From the NCBI GenBank assembly GCA_009760855.2, contig WPIO01000027.1:780501-844500 (forward strand): a stretch of DNA of 64,000 nucleotides, read 5' to 3'. Source of the DNA: Cristatella mucedo (Eukaryota; Bryozoa; Phylactolaemata; Cristatellidae). A program made the position numbers and the translations under genes. Position 1 is the first letter of the stretch, and every line of letters begins with the position of its first letter. This document shows, one piece after another, positions 23,099-33,495 of this stretch. The notes beneath the pieces were generated by a model. The model was not told the origin of the DNA. It saw only the letters and a list, made by a program, of their open reading frames with translations, and did not search any database.

Positions 23099-24784
23099 TG
23101 TAGGCAAGCATGTAAAATGCTTCTTGACAAGTCCTTAATCCCAGAATATTTTTATTTGTAAGTTGGGCGATTTGTGAGGGCCCAAACTGCGTCCGAAAGT
23201 AGCTGAGGATAGTGGCTTTTTTTAAGTGGATCACTGCAACAGACGTCTGAATCTCTATGTCTGGTAGGAGGAGGCATTTGCATATGTCTGGGAGGTCGAA
23301 CCTAACTTATATCAGCTGACTAAGGTGGGAGGATCAAATGCATCCATGCCTAGCCTCGTTGGTGGCTGCAGACGATCCACTCGTGGATGTCGAATAAAAG
23401 CTTCAGCAGATGTTTAATGCAGATGATATCCTTACACTGACAGCTACCAGCAGCTAGCTGGGAGAGTTTGCTAAAATTATCCAGCATACCACTAGACCCT
23501 ACTGCAGTCGGCATCGACTCTCTGGTGTTATCTTCCAACCTAGACACTTCCTGTTGGTAGTCGGCATAGACACCTTAGTTAGTCTTCCTGTTTCTGACTT
23601 AGCCTTTGCTGTATCCGGCTACGAGGTTTTTCTCTCGTCTCCACAGCATTTACATGAAAGCCGGGCGACTGTTGTTTAGGGTTTCCGGCTTTTTTCTGGC
23701 TGCCGACTTTGGCCGTGTCCAAGATCGTTGCAGTCAGTATGCCCACATCTCAGCTCAAAGTCTCGGTCTTCTGCTGCTGCTGCTGTTGAAGAAGAAATGG
23801 ACGACCAGTAACAGCGTAGGGCATCTGACGGAAGATCATTTTGCTGCTTAACTTTCTTTCTTGTATCTCTTTGTTCAGTCTTCCTTTGACACCAACCACT
23901 ATCTACCCCTTACTTATTGCCTAGATTAAAATGCTACCCTTTAAAACCACGGTCGAATGTTCAAAACCCGCCAAAGATTTGTTTGACTCGTGCACGTGGC
24001 AATGACAGCAGCTGAGTCTCTTCTCCTTAGAATAAAAGAGGCCTAATAATCAGCTTATTTTTACTTTTTTACTTTATGTACCAGCATGCACATGCATACA
24101 ACTCACAATGGTTACCCATGCAGATAAGCTTTCAAGAGTAATCTCACGTGTGACAGGTGAGTTACACTATGAGAACTAGAATTTAGCGTGTTTAGTGTTT
24201 CGAGTTTTCTTCTTGGGGGCATTGCCGGCATTTAAGCATAAACTAAAAATGTATTAGACACTAAAAAAGCTCCTTTGAATGAAATATGTTGCCTTTATTC
24301 ATGGCAATCCTCACTCTCAATTTATAAATTCAGAATGCTTCCGGATAGTCAGCAGGTTTTAATTGATTCTGAATGCTGCCTCGGCCTTTATTTTCTTGCT
24401 CCTCATTCTTTCTATCCTCCTCACAGTTTCTTTCCATCTCTTCTCGCCGCCACGTTTTTTCCTGGGCGCTTTCAAATTCTACGGAACAGGTGGCAGCTGA
24501 AAGTTAGGTTTGCACAAACGTGTGCTTCTTGAAAAACAATTGTTTGAGTTTAGCAGAATTAAACAGACTAAAAATTAAAAATATAGTAATCATGTACTAG
24601 CAAAATAGACGTATTTAAACGGGCGTTTTCAAATTCAAAAATAAGTTTAAAGTAAAATCTTATGCACTAATAAATATGAAAAAGTAAATTGAAGCTGGTT
24701 TGGCTGAACACATGGTAGGTGAATTTTTTTAAGTACGCTGCTTGCATCGCCTGTGGTAAGCATTACCTACTCTCTCTTTTTCAG
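23099..24784. other. Intron of CerS duplicate, nothing else recognised
   Basis: No repeat or exon could be supported, except the pyrimidine tract CTACTCTCTCTTTTTCAG that forms the acceptor of the exon at 24785. Confidence 0.4.
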
Positions 24785-24835
24785 AAGCCGTGGTTCGCAG
24801 ATATCCAAGAGTGCTGGTACAATTACCTTGTGCAG
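24785..24835 (+). pseudogene. CerS duplicate, KPWF/CWYNY exon
   Basis: A 51-bp, phase-0 exon between TTTTTCAG and GTAAGT. Its 17 codons read KPWFADIQECWYNYLVQ. Ceramide synthases have KPWF/TPWL, then DI..CWYNYP.Q in this place, in the loop after the second membrane helix. The frame is open and both splice sites are strong. It lies 2.1 kb upstream of the next exon on the same strand, in the right order and phase. Confidence 0.85.
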
Positions 24836-25104
24836 GTAAGTTAGAGTCAGGGTAGAAGAGAGAGATACAGGTCAAGACATTTAAGCAAACATTAGTGACA
24901 TAAATATAATGATATAATTTACATGCAATATCCCCCTAAAAAACTGAATCACTATCAAGACTCTTCACGTATGCCGCATGGCTCAATCCACGAGCTTTGC
25001 GGTAAAAAGTAAACATGGAGGTGGGGAATATCCTGTTACAGAAAACCGGAAGAAGTAAGTCAGAGAGACGGTGTAGAGACTTACACAGGCAGATGGGTCC
25101 ACAT

Positions 25105-25573
25105 CTAGGCCAGAGATAAGGCACACAGAGAGAGAAAGAGAGAGAGGGAGAGAGAGAGAGAGAGAGAGAGAGGAAAGAGAAGAGCAGAAAGAGGGACAGA
25201 CAGGAAGCCAGATAGACCGAGATAGAGAGAGACGGTGGGAGAGAACGATCGAGAGGCGGACAGATAGTGAGACGGACAGACAGACGGAGAGAAAGAACGA
25301 GACAGTAAGACAGTGAGAGACGCAGAGAGAGAGAGAGGGAGATCAAGCGAAAAAGAGAGAGGTTCGGAGAGAAAGAGAGGGATGCAGAGAGAAACCCACT
25401 GACAGCCAGAGAGACAGAGACAGAGAGGCTCAGATACAAAAAGAGAGACGCAGAGAGAAACACGAAGAGACGGAGAGGAGCAGAGAGAAGTGCAGAGAGT
25501 GAGCGACATAAAAAAAAGAGAGACCGCAAGAAAAGAGATGCAGAGAGTGAGCGATGCAAGGATGTAGAGAGAC

Positions 25574-25650
<77 letters not shown>

Positions 25651-25695
25651 GAGAAAGGTGGCGCAATGTGAAAAAGAGAAGCAAAGATATAGAGG
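25105..25695. repeat. GA-rich low-complexity tract
   Basis: Diverged purine-rich repeats with a near-perfect (GA)n at 25576-25646. The 207-codon reverse ORF (25559-24936) of serine, leucine and arginine is an artefact of composition. It probably once continued into the repeat at 26429, before the LTR inserted. Confidence 0.9.
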
Positions 25696-26428
25696 TGTAA
25701 CCGGGTTCCAGGGATCAGAGGCTAATTCCCGCCAAACCCCACCATACTCCGGTCACGTTGCCGCTCGCCATGCCAACGAGCTAGGGTAAGACGAGCAGCC
25801 GTCAGGTTAAACATCTTTATAACGCATACGCCAACAACAACGGGGGAACTAAACAAGTCTACAGGGATGGTCCTATACACAGTACACTACGGGGGCGCAA
25901 GACGACGCAGCAAGCGCGAACAAACGTGTTAGTTGGGGTCAGTCGGCTTCTGCAGTCCTGTCGTTGTACCGACTCCGAATCCAACAGTACGAGCGTACGC
26001 CGTCCAAAACCTGGCTGGCTGAGTAACTGCTGGCCAGTCTGAGTCGACAACTACCACAGTCGTAAGCTTCCACCGAAAGACGCCAACACACGGGGGTCAC
26101 GAACACGCTACAGGGGGAAAGTGGAATAACAACAAGTCAACAACGAGCGAGCTATCCAGCTCCGCTCGGGCCTTGGGTACTCGTTCCCTTGCGTGCGTGG
26201 CAGCATCGCCGGAGCACGCCTGCACGAATCCAGGTGCATAACTCGGCGAGACCGGGAGCCTCCAACACCATGACTTACTTGGCCAACTTCCCGTACCCAA
26301 GAGCCCCGGTGACCTCACGTCACCGCATACATCCGGCCATGCCGTAGGGTCCCACCCCGGCCTAGCCGGTGACCCTAACCCTCACTATAGCCGTCCGGTC
26401 CCAGCCAACCGAACCCAACCTGGGTACA
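25696..26428. mobile_element. Solo LTR inserted in simple repeat
   Basis: A 733-bp GC-rich segment begins TGTAACCGGGTT and ends AACCTGGGTACA, giving TG...CA ends with imperfect terminal inverted repeats. GAGG flanks it on both sides (25692-25695 and 26429-26432), which fits a 4-bp target-site duplication. It sits inside GA/CAGA low-complexity DNA and shares no composition with it. No coding domain is inside. The sense strand is uncertain. It is not recognisably the same family as the LTR at 13316. Confidence 0.7.
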
Positions 26429-26828
26429 GAGGGATGCAGATAGGGAGAGAGAGAGAGAGGGATGTGGAAGGCAGACATGACATACAGACGTACAGAAAAA
26501 CACACATACGGAGAGACAGGCGTACAGGCAGATAGACCTGCTGACAGGCTTATGTACAGACAGACTTTCAGACAGACGTAGCGACAGACATATAGACTGG
26601 CCGACGTATAGACATACAGACTCACAAACAGACAGACGTGCAGACAGACATAGGGAAAGACGTATAGACAGGACGATGTACTGACGATGGACGTACAAAC
26701 TGACTGACGGGCAGAGAGACAGACGTACAGACAGACACATAGGCAGGCAGACAGACAGACAGACTTACAGAATGACTGACTAACTGACGGACAAACAGGC
26801 AGATTGACTGACAGACAGACTTACAGGG
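26429..26828. repeat. Diverged (CAGA)n/(GACGTACA) repeat
   Basis: About 400 bases of CAGACAGAC and GTACAGACAG units with point changes. The reverse ORFs of repeated serine, leucine and cysteine here are artefacts. Confidence 0.9.
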
Positions 26829-26977
26829 GGTAACAACGAGTAAGCCTGATGATTAGATAAGTGGATGGTTGATTTGTTCTGCTCGTTTTTTAATGCTCCT
26901 TTGCTTGCACTCCACTTTGAGTATTGTCTTTGGCTGAATTGACTGGCGGTACATTAATTATAGTTTGTGCTTTGTAG

Positions 26978-27070
26978 TCAGTTGATAGCGACTTGTACTG
27001 GTACTACATGATACAGCTGGGCTTCAACGTGAAAGTTTCCTTCAATCAGTTTTCGGACGTAAATAAGATA
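26978..27070 (+). pseudogene. CerS duplicate, WYYM exon
   Basis: A 93-bp, phase-0 exon between TTTGTAG and GTAAGA. It begins SVDSDLYWYYMIQLGF and ends NQFSDVNKI. The family pattern is a D..WYYM..LGFYWSL..SQFFDVKRK block at the start of a TLC membrane helix. WYYM, LGF, QF and DV are kept, while FYWSL has become FNVKV and KRK has become NKI. A TAG falls in frame only across the acceptor, outside the exon. The divergence is stronger than in the next exons. Confidence 0.82.
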
Positions 27071-27760
27071 GTAAGAGACAGCCTAGCAGCCGCTCTGCCC
27101 TCTCCTTTTAGGGCTGTATTCAACCGTCAATCTATTCGGTCAGCAACGTGTTGGCATACTCGTCTAATTCGCGAATAAAAGGTCGTGGACATACAAAAAT
27201 ATGAAGCACGTTAGATTTTTGGAAATCAGATGCCGATGAAGTCAATTTACACCTTTGTTCGGAGGCTGGCTTTTTCCGACGATTTAAGGCTGGCAGCCTG
27301 CAGCTGAACTTCCTCTTGCATGAGTGCTTCTATCTATGACTGGTCCACAATTACAATTGCATTGCACTGGTGCTAGCAGTCATAGTTTGATGCGGTATCG
27401 GCGGTAGGCCCACAGCAACAGCTGCGGGCACTGTATATCGGGTGGCATTGGGGTTTTTTGAACCTAAGCTAACTCATGGCAACATTGCTATTCTGTTGGA
27501 CAGCAGTCTCGAGAAGGCCATTTCTAGGTCGGGCCATCTAGCCTTTGCATAAGGTTCAGGCAATGTGGCCTATAGACTGTGCTTGGCTCTAGATTTGATA
27601 TAGCAAACAACTGCTTTGAAAGACCAGTGGTTTGCATGCATGCCCATGCCTGTCATGCCGTTTCACTAGCCCAAGTTACATTCCAATTTATATGGTTTCT
27701 GGATCTTGATTATGACTAATAGGGGTGGCTGGCGGCCTAACTCTGGTGAAGCTAACCTAC
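27071..27760. other. Intron of CerS duplicate
   Basis: No repeat or exon could be supported in the first 690 bases of this intron. Confidence 0.4.
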
Positions 27761-27860
27761 TTGCACGACAAGGATGAATCACATGGACCAACTAATACTG
27801 TGATAAATAGATGCATTCTAGCCTTTTTTGAATGTCATCACGTTGGATTATATTTTCCTC
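27761..27860 (-). mobile_element. CR1-like LINE family A, decayed 3' UTR/C-terminal fragment
   Basis: The strand shown reads GACAAGGATGAATCACATGG and then CAACTAATACTGTGATAAATAG, a degraded form of the family A complement (AAGGACGAATCACAGGG..CACTAAATGCTGTCCTAAATAG). Confidence 0.5.
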
Positions 27861-28119
27861 TTAAAATCGTCCTAGCTTGCTCTGATTTGATAGGCACTGA
27901 CACGAGTAGCAGTCGTGGAGTGGTGAGATACACGAAACGCGTTTGTTACAAAATCTTCTTCGAGCAGAGTCCTGATCAGTGTACCTGCCACTATAGGCTG
28001 TGACCAGTTTCATACATACTATAGCATATCAAATTCAAGTTGGTTAATCCATTTGTAACATTTAGTAATGGTTACTGCAGCTTCTTACTTGCAGATGTTC
28101 ATGCCTTAGCAATTAGGGG

Positions 28120-28510
28120 TCTAAAGTTGGTCCGAAACTGTTCAGCCAACTTGTATGGTGTATGGGTCATAGTTGTCACACCACACCATGTCTTACCGAC
28201 GTGCACTGGCCTCCAATGAATTATTACACATACTTATAAACTATGTATCGTACTTTCAGATCCCTTTATTATCTTTCTCCAGTCTATCATTTAATCCCTA
28301 ATTAGGCTTTGCATCCAACCCACTCACCAGACTCAAATTGCTTAGCTGAGCCTTTAATACAACTTAAATCCTTCTGAGACCTTGCCTTTTTTATATTCTC
28401 TCAAAGCATAGAGCTCACTACTGAGGTACGGCTCAACATCTTCTAATGTGACAGCATTTATAAAGCAGCTAAAATGCACATATTCCTCACAGTATTTGCT
28501 TGGTTCTGTG
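28120..28510 (+). mobile_element. CR1-like LINE family A, decayed C-terminus
   Basis: Forward, heavily mutated copy of the region from the LVQNSAARL block to HLFRTAF. Nucleotide landmarks are CACACCACACC, CGACGTGCACTGGC and AGACCTTGCC. Frames are fully broken. It faces a reverse copy that begins at 28525. Confidence 0.6.
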
Positions 28511-28524
28511 GCTTATATAAAAAT

Positions 28525-29728
28525 GGTGATAGTAATAATACATTTTCTTAGCACCCTCAGAGAACTTGGTCTCTTTCTAGGCTTTTGACGTATCCTGTAA
28601 ATGATGCATGATTGAATGGTTAGTGCTGGCAAACTCAATATCAACAAGCTTAAAATCCTTAGAGGTGACATGCACAGGCTCAGCATGTAAATATGGTTAG
28701 TGGCAGTATGTAGTGTCGGCAAGCATGAGCACAAAAGGACGATTTCCACGGATCAACTAAACCGTGTGATAAATAGATTGATTTTAGCTTCTTTTTAAAT
28801 ATCAAGTCGGTAGGTTTTATGAATCAATCGTCTTTTTGTTCAACGCTTCGAAAGCATTTGAACTAAATGCAAAATCTCCAAAGGAATTGAGGTTCATATG
28901 AGGCATAGCTAAACTATTTGACCCAGAAATTAAATCAAATTGATTAAATTAGGAACTGCAGATCCCTGTATAAGCCTGCTTGAATTGTAGCAATGTAATG
29001 TAGCTGAAAGTAAGCAGACTTGAATTTAGGAGGTAATATTTTCTCCAGTGAAAAGTCACTTTGGAACAGAATATCTGCATTTTCGTGCAGATTCAACTAG
29101 GGAAAATATGGCAGAGCCAATTTTGACCGTTAGGTTTTTTAATTTATAAACCAGGCTTGGTTTGCCCATGGCTAGCCGTAATGGCACACTAGGTAGGGCG
29201 GTTGCTTTCACGACCTCGGTCCCGAGGTCGTGGGTTCGATTCCTGTGGTGGGCGATCCTTTATCGCCACTGCAAACGGTGGTGATAGCCGTAAAGGCTCT
29301 TCTGTGGCTATACAAAAAGAGGCTGTTTAAGCAGCTAGGATTTTTTTTTAGTTTCATTCAGTTTTAGAAAGTTTGCTGCCATCCATGTCATCATTGCATG
29401 TAGCAAGGGAGCTGTGGGAGTTTGACATGCTTTAGGGCTGGGAGGAATCAAAGCAAAGGTAAAACACGTTGCATCTGCATAAAAATGAAAGCTTAATTAG
29501 TGTATGGCAATGAAATCGGCAAGAGGGATAGTATAAACCATAAAAAGAACTGGACCAAGCACATAGCCCTGAGGTAGCCCTTACTTGAGAGATTTTTTGG
29601 GTGATCTTTGTCTGTGCAAGACATTGCTCTTGAGTTTCCCACTGAGTTAAGACTTAAACAATTGCAAAGCAGTGCCAGTGATGCCCAAGCGAGATGAGAG
29701 GTGCTTCGGAAAGATTTTCTGATCGATA
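28525..29728 (-). mobile_element. CR1-like LINE family A, reverse copy split by a SINE
   Basis: Reverse copy with a degraded (ATT)n tail at 28530 and RT sequence up to about 29728. A SINE at 29180-29349 splits it. On the complement, the region right of the SINE carries degraded AANFLKLND, FYAD and the LFTVY block, the RT core. Many indels are present. It is older than the SINE. Confidence 0.75.
29180..29349 (+). mobile_element. tRNA-derived SINE nested in LINE
   Basis: Full-length forward copy. It has the A-box region TGGCACACTAGGTAGGGCGG, B box GTGGGTTCGATTCCTG, the body with hairpins, GGCTGTTTAAGCAGCTAGGA and a T-rich tail at 29341-29349. It interrupts the family A LINE between its CCCAT and TTTAGTTT-like landmarks. 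Confidence 0.88.
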
Positions 29729-29795
29729 GTCCTTTGTGTGCTAATGCATGCTGACACAGTCCGTTTTCCCACTAACCATGTTATATTTTTGGCAC
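29729..29795 (+). mobile_element. CR1-like LINE family A 3' UTR fragment
   Basis: Forward fragment matching the UTR just after the stop codon (GTGTGCTAATGCATGCTGAC, CACTAACCATG). It directly follows the reverse copy that ends at 29728. Confidence 0.5.
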
Positions 29796-30394
29796 AATTC
29801 CTGTACATTATTACCATATGGTCATGCATTCGTTATTATTATTACGATGTTACTTCGTTTTCACAGAACATCTGTCTGCCGATCTCAGTTAGTCCGAAAG
29901 CACACCTTGCATACCACACCTTCACTATCTCCTGATCTTCAATTCATTTCCATGATCTAGCTGCCATGAGTTAACTTACAGACCAGTAATCAGAGTACTT
30001 CTACCTCATTGAGTGCAACTGGTTCAATCGGTACAATTTCTGGCACTATCACTTTCTTAGAGCTTTTTGCACATTAAATTAGAAAGTGTCAGGGGTTGAG
30101 AAACTGGAATGACTATAAATCGGATGGGGTAAAAAATTAAATATTTTTGTGGATGAGATTGCTCCAATATAATTCTAGCATTGTGTTGTGAGGTCATCAA
30201 ACATTATGCAGTCATTGCATTTGTATCCCCTCAATTTTAATTGATTAGTCATACGTTCTTAATTTAGTATGTTTAATTGTCCTCGACAACTAACATGCCA
30301 TTTCTGGTTGCCCTTTGAAACATGCCTGCCGAAACAAGCATGCATACGTTCAAATGTATTTGTGAGTGTTCCCCTGCCTGTATGCATGCCATTG
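29796..30394. other. Intron of CerS duplicate
   Basis: Nothing recognised apart from ordinary AT-rich DNA. Confidence 0.4.
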
Positions 30395-30426
30395 CACGTG
30401 CCTGAGCACGTGCACTCTAGCACGTG
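30395..30426. promoter_or_regulatory. Cluster of three CACGTG E-boxes
   Basis: CACGTG occurs at 30395-30400, 30407-30412 and 30421-30426, three times in 32 bases. Such sites bind bHLH-zip factors such as MYC/MAX and TFE-type proteins. The cluster lies 400 bases upstream of the Lag1p exon of the CerS duplicate. Function is inferred only. Confidence 0.3.
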
Positions 30427-30824
30427 ACCTGAGGATAGGTGTGGGGGCTCTCACGATTAGCACGGGCAACTCCAAGCATCATGCATGCACGCCCTGATCG
30501 AACTCAGTTACTGCAAAAACGAAGTATTAAAGCTGAGAATCACAGCCTCCAGGTCTTCGGGAATAGGGGAGCCTATTCAGCTGCTAGCAGGTTTGCTTAG
30601 TAGCAATTACAACTGAGGCATCACCTGCTGATCAAACAGGTTCACATTGGCCCTGAAGCTCCAGTGCAGCTTTTATAGCCCAAGATGTCTCTCGATGGGC
30701 TGGCCAATTACCAACTCGTGTGGCTGCAGGCCTAGACAGCTTTGCCTGCACAGCCATGCCTATGGCCCCAGGCTTGCTAGGCCATCCTGTCCTGCTGACT
30801 CGACAACCAATTTTCCTTCAACAG

Positions 30825-30953
30825 GACTTCTGGCAGCTGTTGATCCATCACGTCGGCGTCATGTTTCTCATGTGGTTCTCATGGTCTAATAACTACGTAT
30901 GCGTCGGCAGCTTGGGGTTGTTCACTCATGACGCAGCCGAGTTATGGCTGGAG
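30825..30953 (+). pseudogene. CerS duplicate, Lag1p-motif exon
   Basis: A 129-bp, phase-0 exon between CTTCAACAG and GTGAGA. It opens DFWQLLIHHVGVMFLMWFSW, continues with NNYVCVGSL and ends THDAAELWLE. This is the Lag1p motif of ceramide synthases. The two adjacent histidines and the later HD, needed for catalysis in the family, are kept. The threonine usual three residues after HH is valine, and the aspartate of HD..D is glutamate. The frame is open over all 43 codons. By itself this exon looks like a diverging but constrained coding sequence. Confidence 0.9.
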
Positions 30954-30986
30954 GTGAGAGACAAACAATGAGCCTCGCTCACCACC

Positions 30987-31031
30987 GTGTCAGACTCGGC
31001 CGTGTCCGACACCGTCGTGTCCGACACGGTG
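30987..31031. repeat. Three 15-bp tandem repeats with palindromic core
   Basis: Units start at 30987, 31002 and 31017. The second and third contain GTGTCCGACAC, an 11-base palindrome around one C. The outer flanks CACCACCGTGTC and GACACGGTGGTG also pair. The array lies in the 210-bp intron between the Lag1p exon and the next. Confidence 0.8.
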
Positions 31032-31163
31032 GTGGCTAGTGGCGGCCGCTAGTGGCGCTGATTCAGTTACAGCAAGCTGTATCACTGGCACTGCAGCTAG
31101 CGAACAGCCGAGCCGGCACAGGTTCAACAGGCTGCAATCTCAGGCTGCCGCGCTCACACACAG

Positions 31164-31273
31164 GCTGCCAAGCTGGCGAAACATGTTAAGCCAAGCAGTT
31201 GGTGCTCCAAGCTTCTCGCCTGCTGGATCGTTGTCATGTGGCTACTGCTGAGGCTAATCTACTACCCGCTCTA
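31164..31273 (+). pseudogene. CerS duplicate, AAK exon
   Basis: A 110-bp exon between CACACACAG and GTGAGT. It reads AAKLAKHVKPSSWCSKLLAC, then WIVVMWLLLRLIYYPL. Directly after the LE end of the previous exon this gives LEAAK, as in ceramide synthases, followed by the next membrane helix and the RL..YP stretch. It ends in phase 2. Joining to the next exon keeps frame only if the weak acceptor at 31798-31799 is used. Confidence 0.85.
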
Positions 31274-31419
31274 GTGAGTAGCAGCCACTTTACTGCATTA
31301 TCCACCAACCCAGAGGCCCTAGAAGCCCCTGTATCAGCATTGCAGGCCCAGCCATAAGAAGCAGATGCCAGTGCTTTGCTTGAGTTCGCCTGGATCTGGT
31401 GCACTAAGGGGCTGCTGCT

Positions 31420-31441
31420 GCCTGCCTGCCTGCCTGCCTGC
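31420..31441. repeat. (TGCC)n microsatellite
   Basis: About five TGCC units. Confidence 0.9.
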
Positions 31442-31834
31442 AACCGCATGTACTGAACTCCCATTCCTTCGACCAGCAGCAGATTGCAGTGCCTAACGGA
31501 TTGATGATTATCCCATTACTCAAATTCCGACTTGCACCTGGACAGAACTAGCCTAATGTTCGACATTTCGGCAGTGGGCAGCTAGAGCCACTCCTACAGC
31601 TGTTTGCTTGTCTTGCAACTTCCGAGGGAGGTGGGTGGGCAGGTGGTTGGGCATGCACATTCGCCCTGAATGCTAACTGATAGGCCTTTGCAAAGCTACG
31701 TGACCAAATATGAAAGCCATCTGTTCTCGTGTATCGACCGTGGTCTGTCACACACCACCCTCATCCTATGAGAGATTAGAGCTTGGTCAGCCATGGCAGC
31801 CTATCTGCTGAAATGCAATGTTTGCCCGTTTCAG

Positions 31835-31990
31835 CATTGTTAGGAGCACGATGTACGACTATAGCCATAATCGGCTATGTTCCGGCAGTGTACTTTTACA
31901 ATTTCTTCTTGGTAATTCTGGTTATTCTCAACCTTTTTCTGGTTCTACCTCATTGCGAAGATCGCATGCCGAACTCTCATGGCCGGCCAG
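31835..31990 (+). pseudogene. CerS duplicate, last TLC helix exon, frameshifted
   Basis: One frame reads IIGYVPAVYFYNFFLVILVI and then LNLF. The +1 frame takes over with WFYLIAKIACRTLMAGQ and ends at the donor GTGAGT. Ceramide synthases have P.YYFFN...L.LLHIFWFYLI in one frame. The switch falls on five Ts at 31934-31938, where removing one T would keep the family pattern. The acceptor after TTTGCCCGTTTCAG at 31834 is the best by sequence but is out of phase with the previous exon; an in-phase but weak acceptor ends at 31799. The shift may be a true lesion or a homopolymer error. Confidence 0.8.
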
Positions 31991-32824
31991 GTGAGTGGCA
32001 GAGCTGGCTCTGCATGCATGGCAGCAGCACCTATCCCAGAGCCAGCACCAGGCAGCTGCAGGAGATGGAACTCTCTGCCAGTGGGGAAAGGTAGTCTTGC
32101 ACCTTGTGGGGAAGCTGTAGCCCTGACCGTGGAGCCACAGAACTCGAGCAGATATGTTCGGTCCTCGGTCCTCGACCAGATGAGCCTCATTCGTTGCTCC
32201 TTGTTCAATCCAAGGTCGAAAAAGACCATCGTTCAATCCAATGTCGAAAGGTTCACACTGCCAGCACCAAGAAATCTGAGGATGCAGCCTTGGAGGGTGA
32301 GCAGCCATTGTGTGAGCTCAACGTCAGGAAAGCTCAGCACATCCACAGTGTCACAGCCAGTGGCTCGTCAGTCGGACACTTGCCCAGAGCAAGAGCAAAT
32401 GGGGCGTCAGCCGCAACGGCCTCACACTGACCGACCGATTGCTCCTGCTGGTAGCCGGAGACGTCTTGGCACTATCTCTCAGCTGTTCGTCGGAGCCTAC
32501 TCTCACAGCCACCGGCTCAGCCCGGTCTGACTGTGGCGCCAATGAGAAGCATGTTGCCCCTGAGCAAACTGCCATAGCCAGCTGTGCTGCACCTTTCGGC
32601 ATATCTGTCGGAAGTACTTGGTTATTGTGCTTCTCAGCATGCAACCTGCTTTCTTATGATTTAAGATATGTAGCTGTGGAAGAGTCTCACTGTGAGAATG
32701 TCACATAATTGCTTCTATCGTGGCCCACGTGTCTCTTAATTGAAATCGATGTGCTTGCGGCTTTTCGAGAATATGGCAGCTACATCCAGTTCCATTCCGT
32801 TCTGAGGCCTGCCGGCATGAGCGA
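31991..32824. other. Downstream of last CerS-duplicate exon found
   Basis: The terminal acidic-tail exon expected for a ceramide synthase was not identified. A short direct repeat (GTTCAATCCAA then GTCGAAA) lies at 32203-32221 and 32231-32249. The long ORF 31979-32530 has no family motif and overlaps reverse ORFs. Confidence 0.35.
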
Positions 32825-32945
32825 TCGGAGGTATGACCACAGGAATCCGGACCCTGAGCTGTGCAATAATGGACTGCAAACTGCAGGATTCTAACCAACT
32901 ACCTCGGACGTGAAGATTGAGCACCTCACCTCCTGGGCCACCACC
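32825..32945 (-). mobile_element. tRNA-derived SINE of a second type
   Basis: On the complement, TGGCCCAGGAGGTGAGGTGC serves as A-box region and GGTTAGAATCCTGCAG as B box, about 40 bases apart. A short body follows that does not match the main SINE. It may also be a decayed tRNA pseudogene. Confidence 0.45.
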
Positions 32946-33495
32946 GTTCCTCTAGTAGGACGAATGGGCCAAAGCTATGGTGGGAAGGGGACATAGTACT
33001 GTCGTTAGCTAACACAGATGCTTTAAAACCTGTCCTGTTCACTGAAAGTTGACTCAAAATAGTGGGTGTTATCGAAGTAGTTTGTCAACAGGGTGCTGTA
33101 TTATAACATAGGTACTTTGCATGAGTGAACACATTTTGCAAAGTAAGGTTGGCTGATTGAAAACCTTAATGCTGATGGTATACGGAGATCATTAACATCT
33201 ATATGAAATTTTGAAAACAACGCATTTTGGCACCTAACACGAGCTGCAATCTAAGCAGTCTAGCTTCAGGCGCCTACAACATTTCGGCTTCTAACTGCCA
33301 CACTCCATTGCTCGCGGTGAAATTATCACCAGGTAAGCTTTAGATGTGACAAGCTATTGCAAAGTTCTGGTAGTGAAGAATAAAGAATTGCCTGCTCCGA
33401 AATTTAAACCCTAGAGCTGGTTCTTCAAGTGCAAGCGCCTAAGCTGAGGTGCTTGAGCGTGTGAAAAGGGGCCGGCGGATTACTTTCGCCATGGG
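32946..33495. other. Nothing recognised
   Basis: No gene or repeat could be supported. Confidence 0.4.

Noticed and set aside
24936-25559. 207-codon reverse ORF rich in Ser, Leu and Arg
   Set aside because: It is the translation of GA-rich low-complexity DNA; no domain or splice support.
25105-26828. CRISPR-like alternation of repeat and unique DNA
   Set aside because: The repeats are degraded GA and CAGA runs without regular spacers, in a eukaryotic genome.
31979-32530. 183-codon forward ORF
   Set aside because: It starts on the LMAGQ end of the CerS-duplicate exon in a different context and shows no domain; reverse ORFs overlap it.
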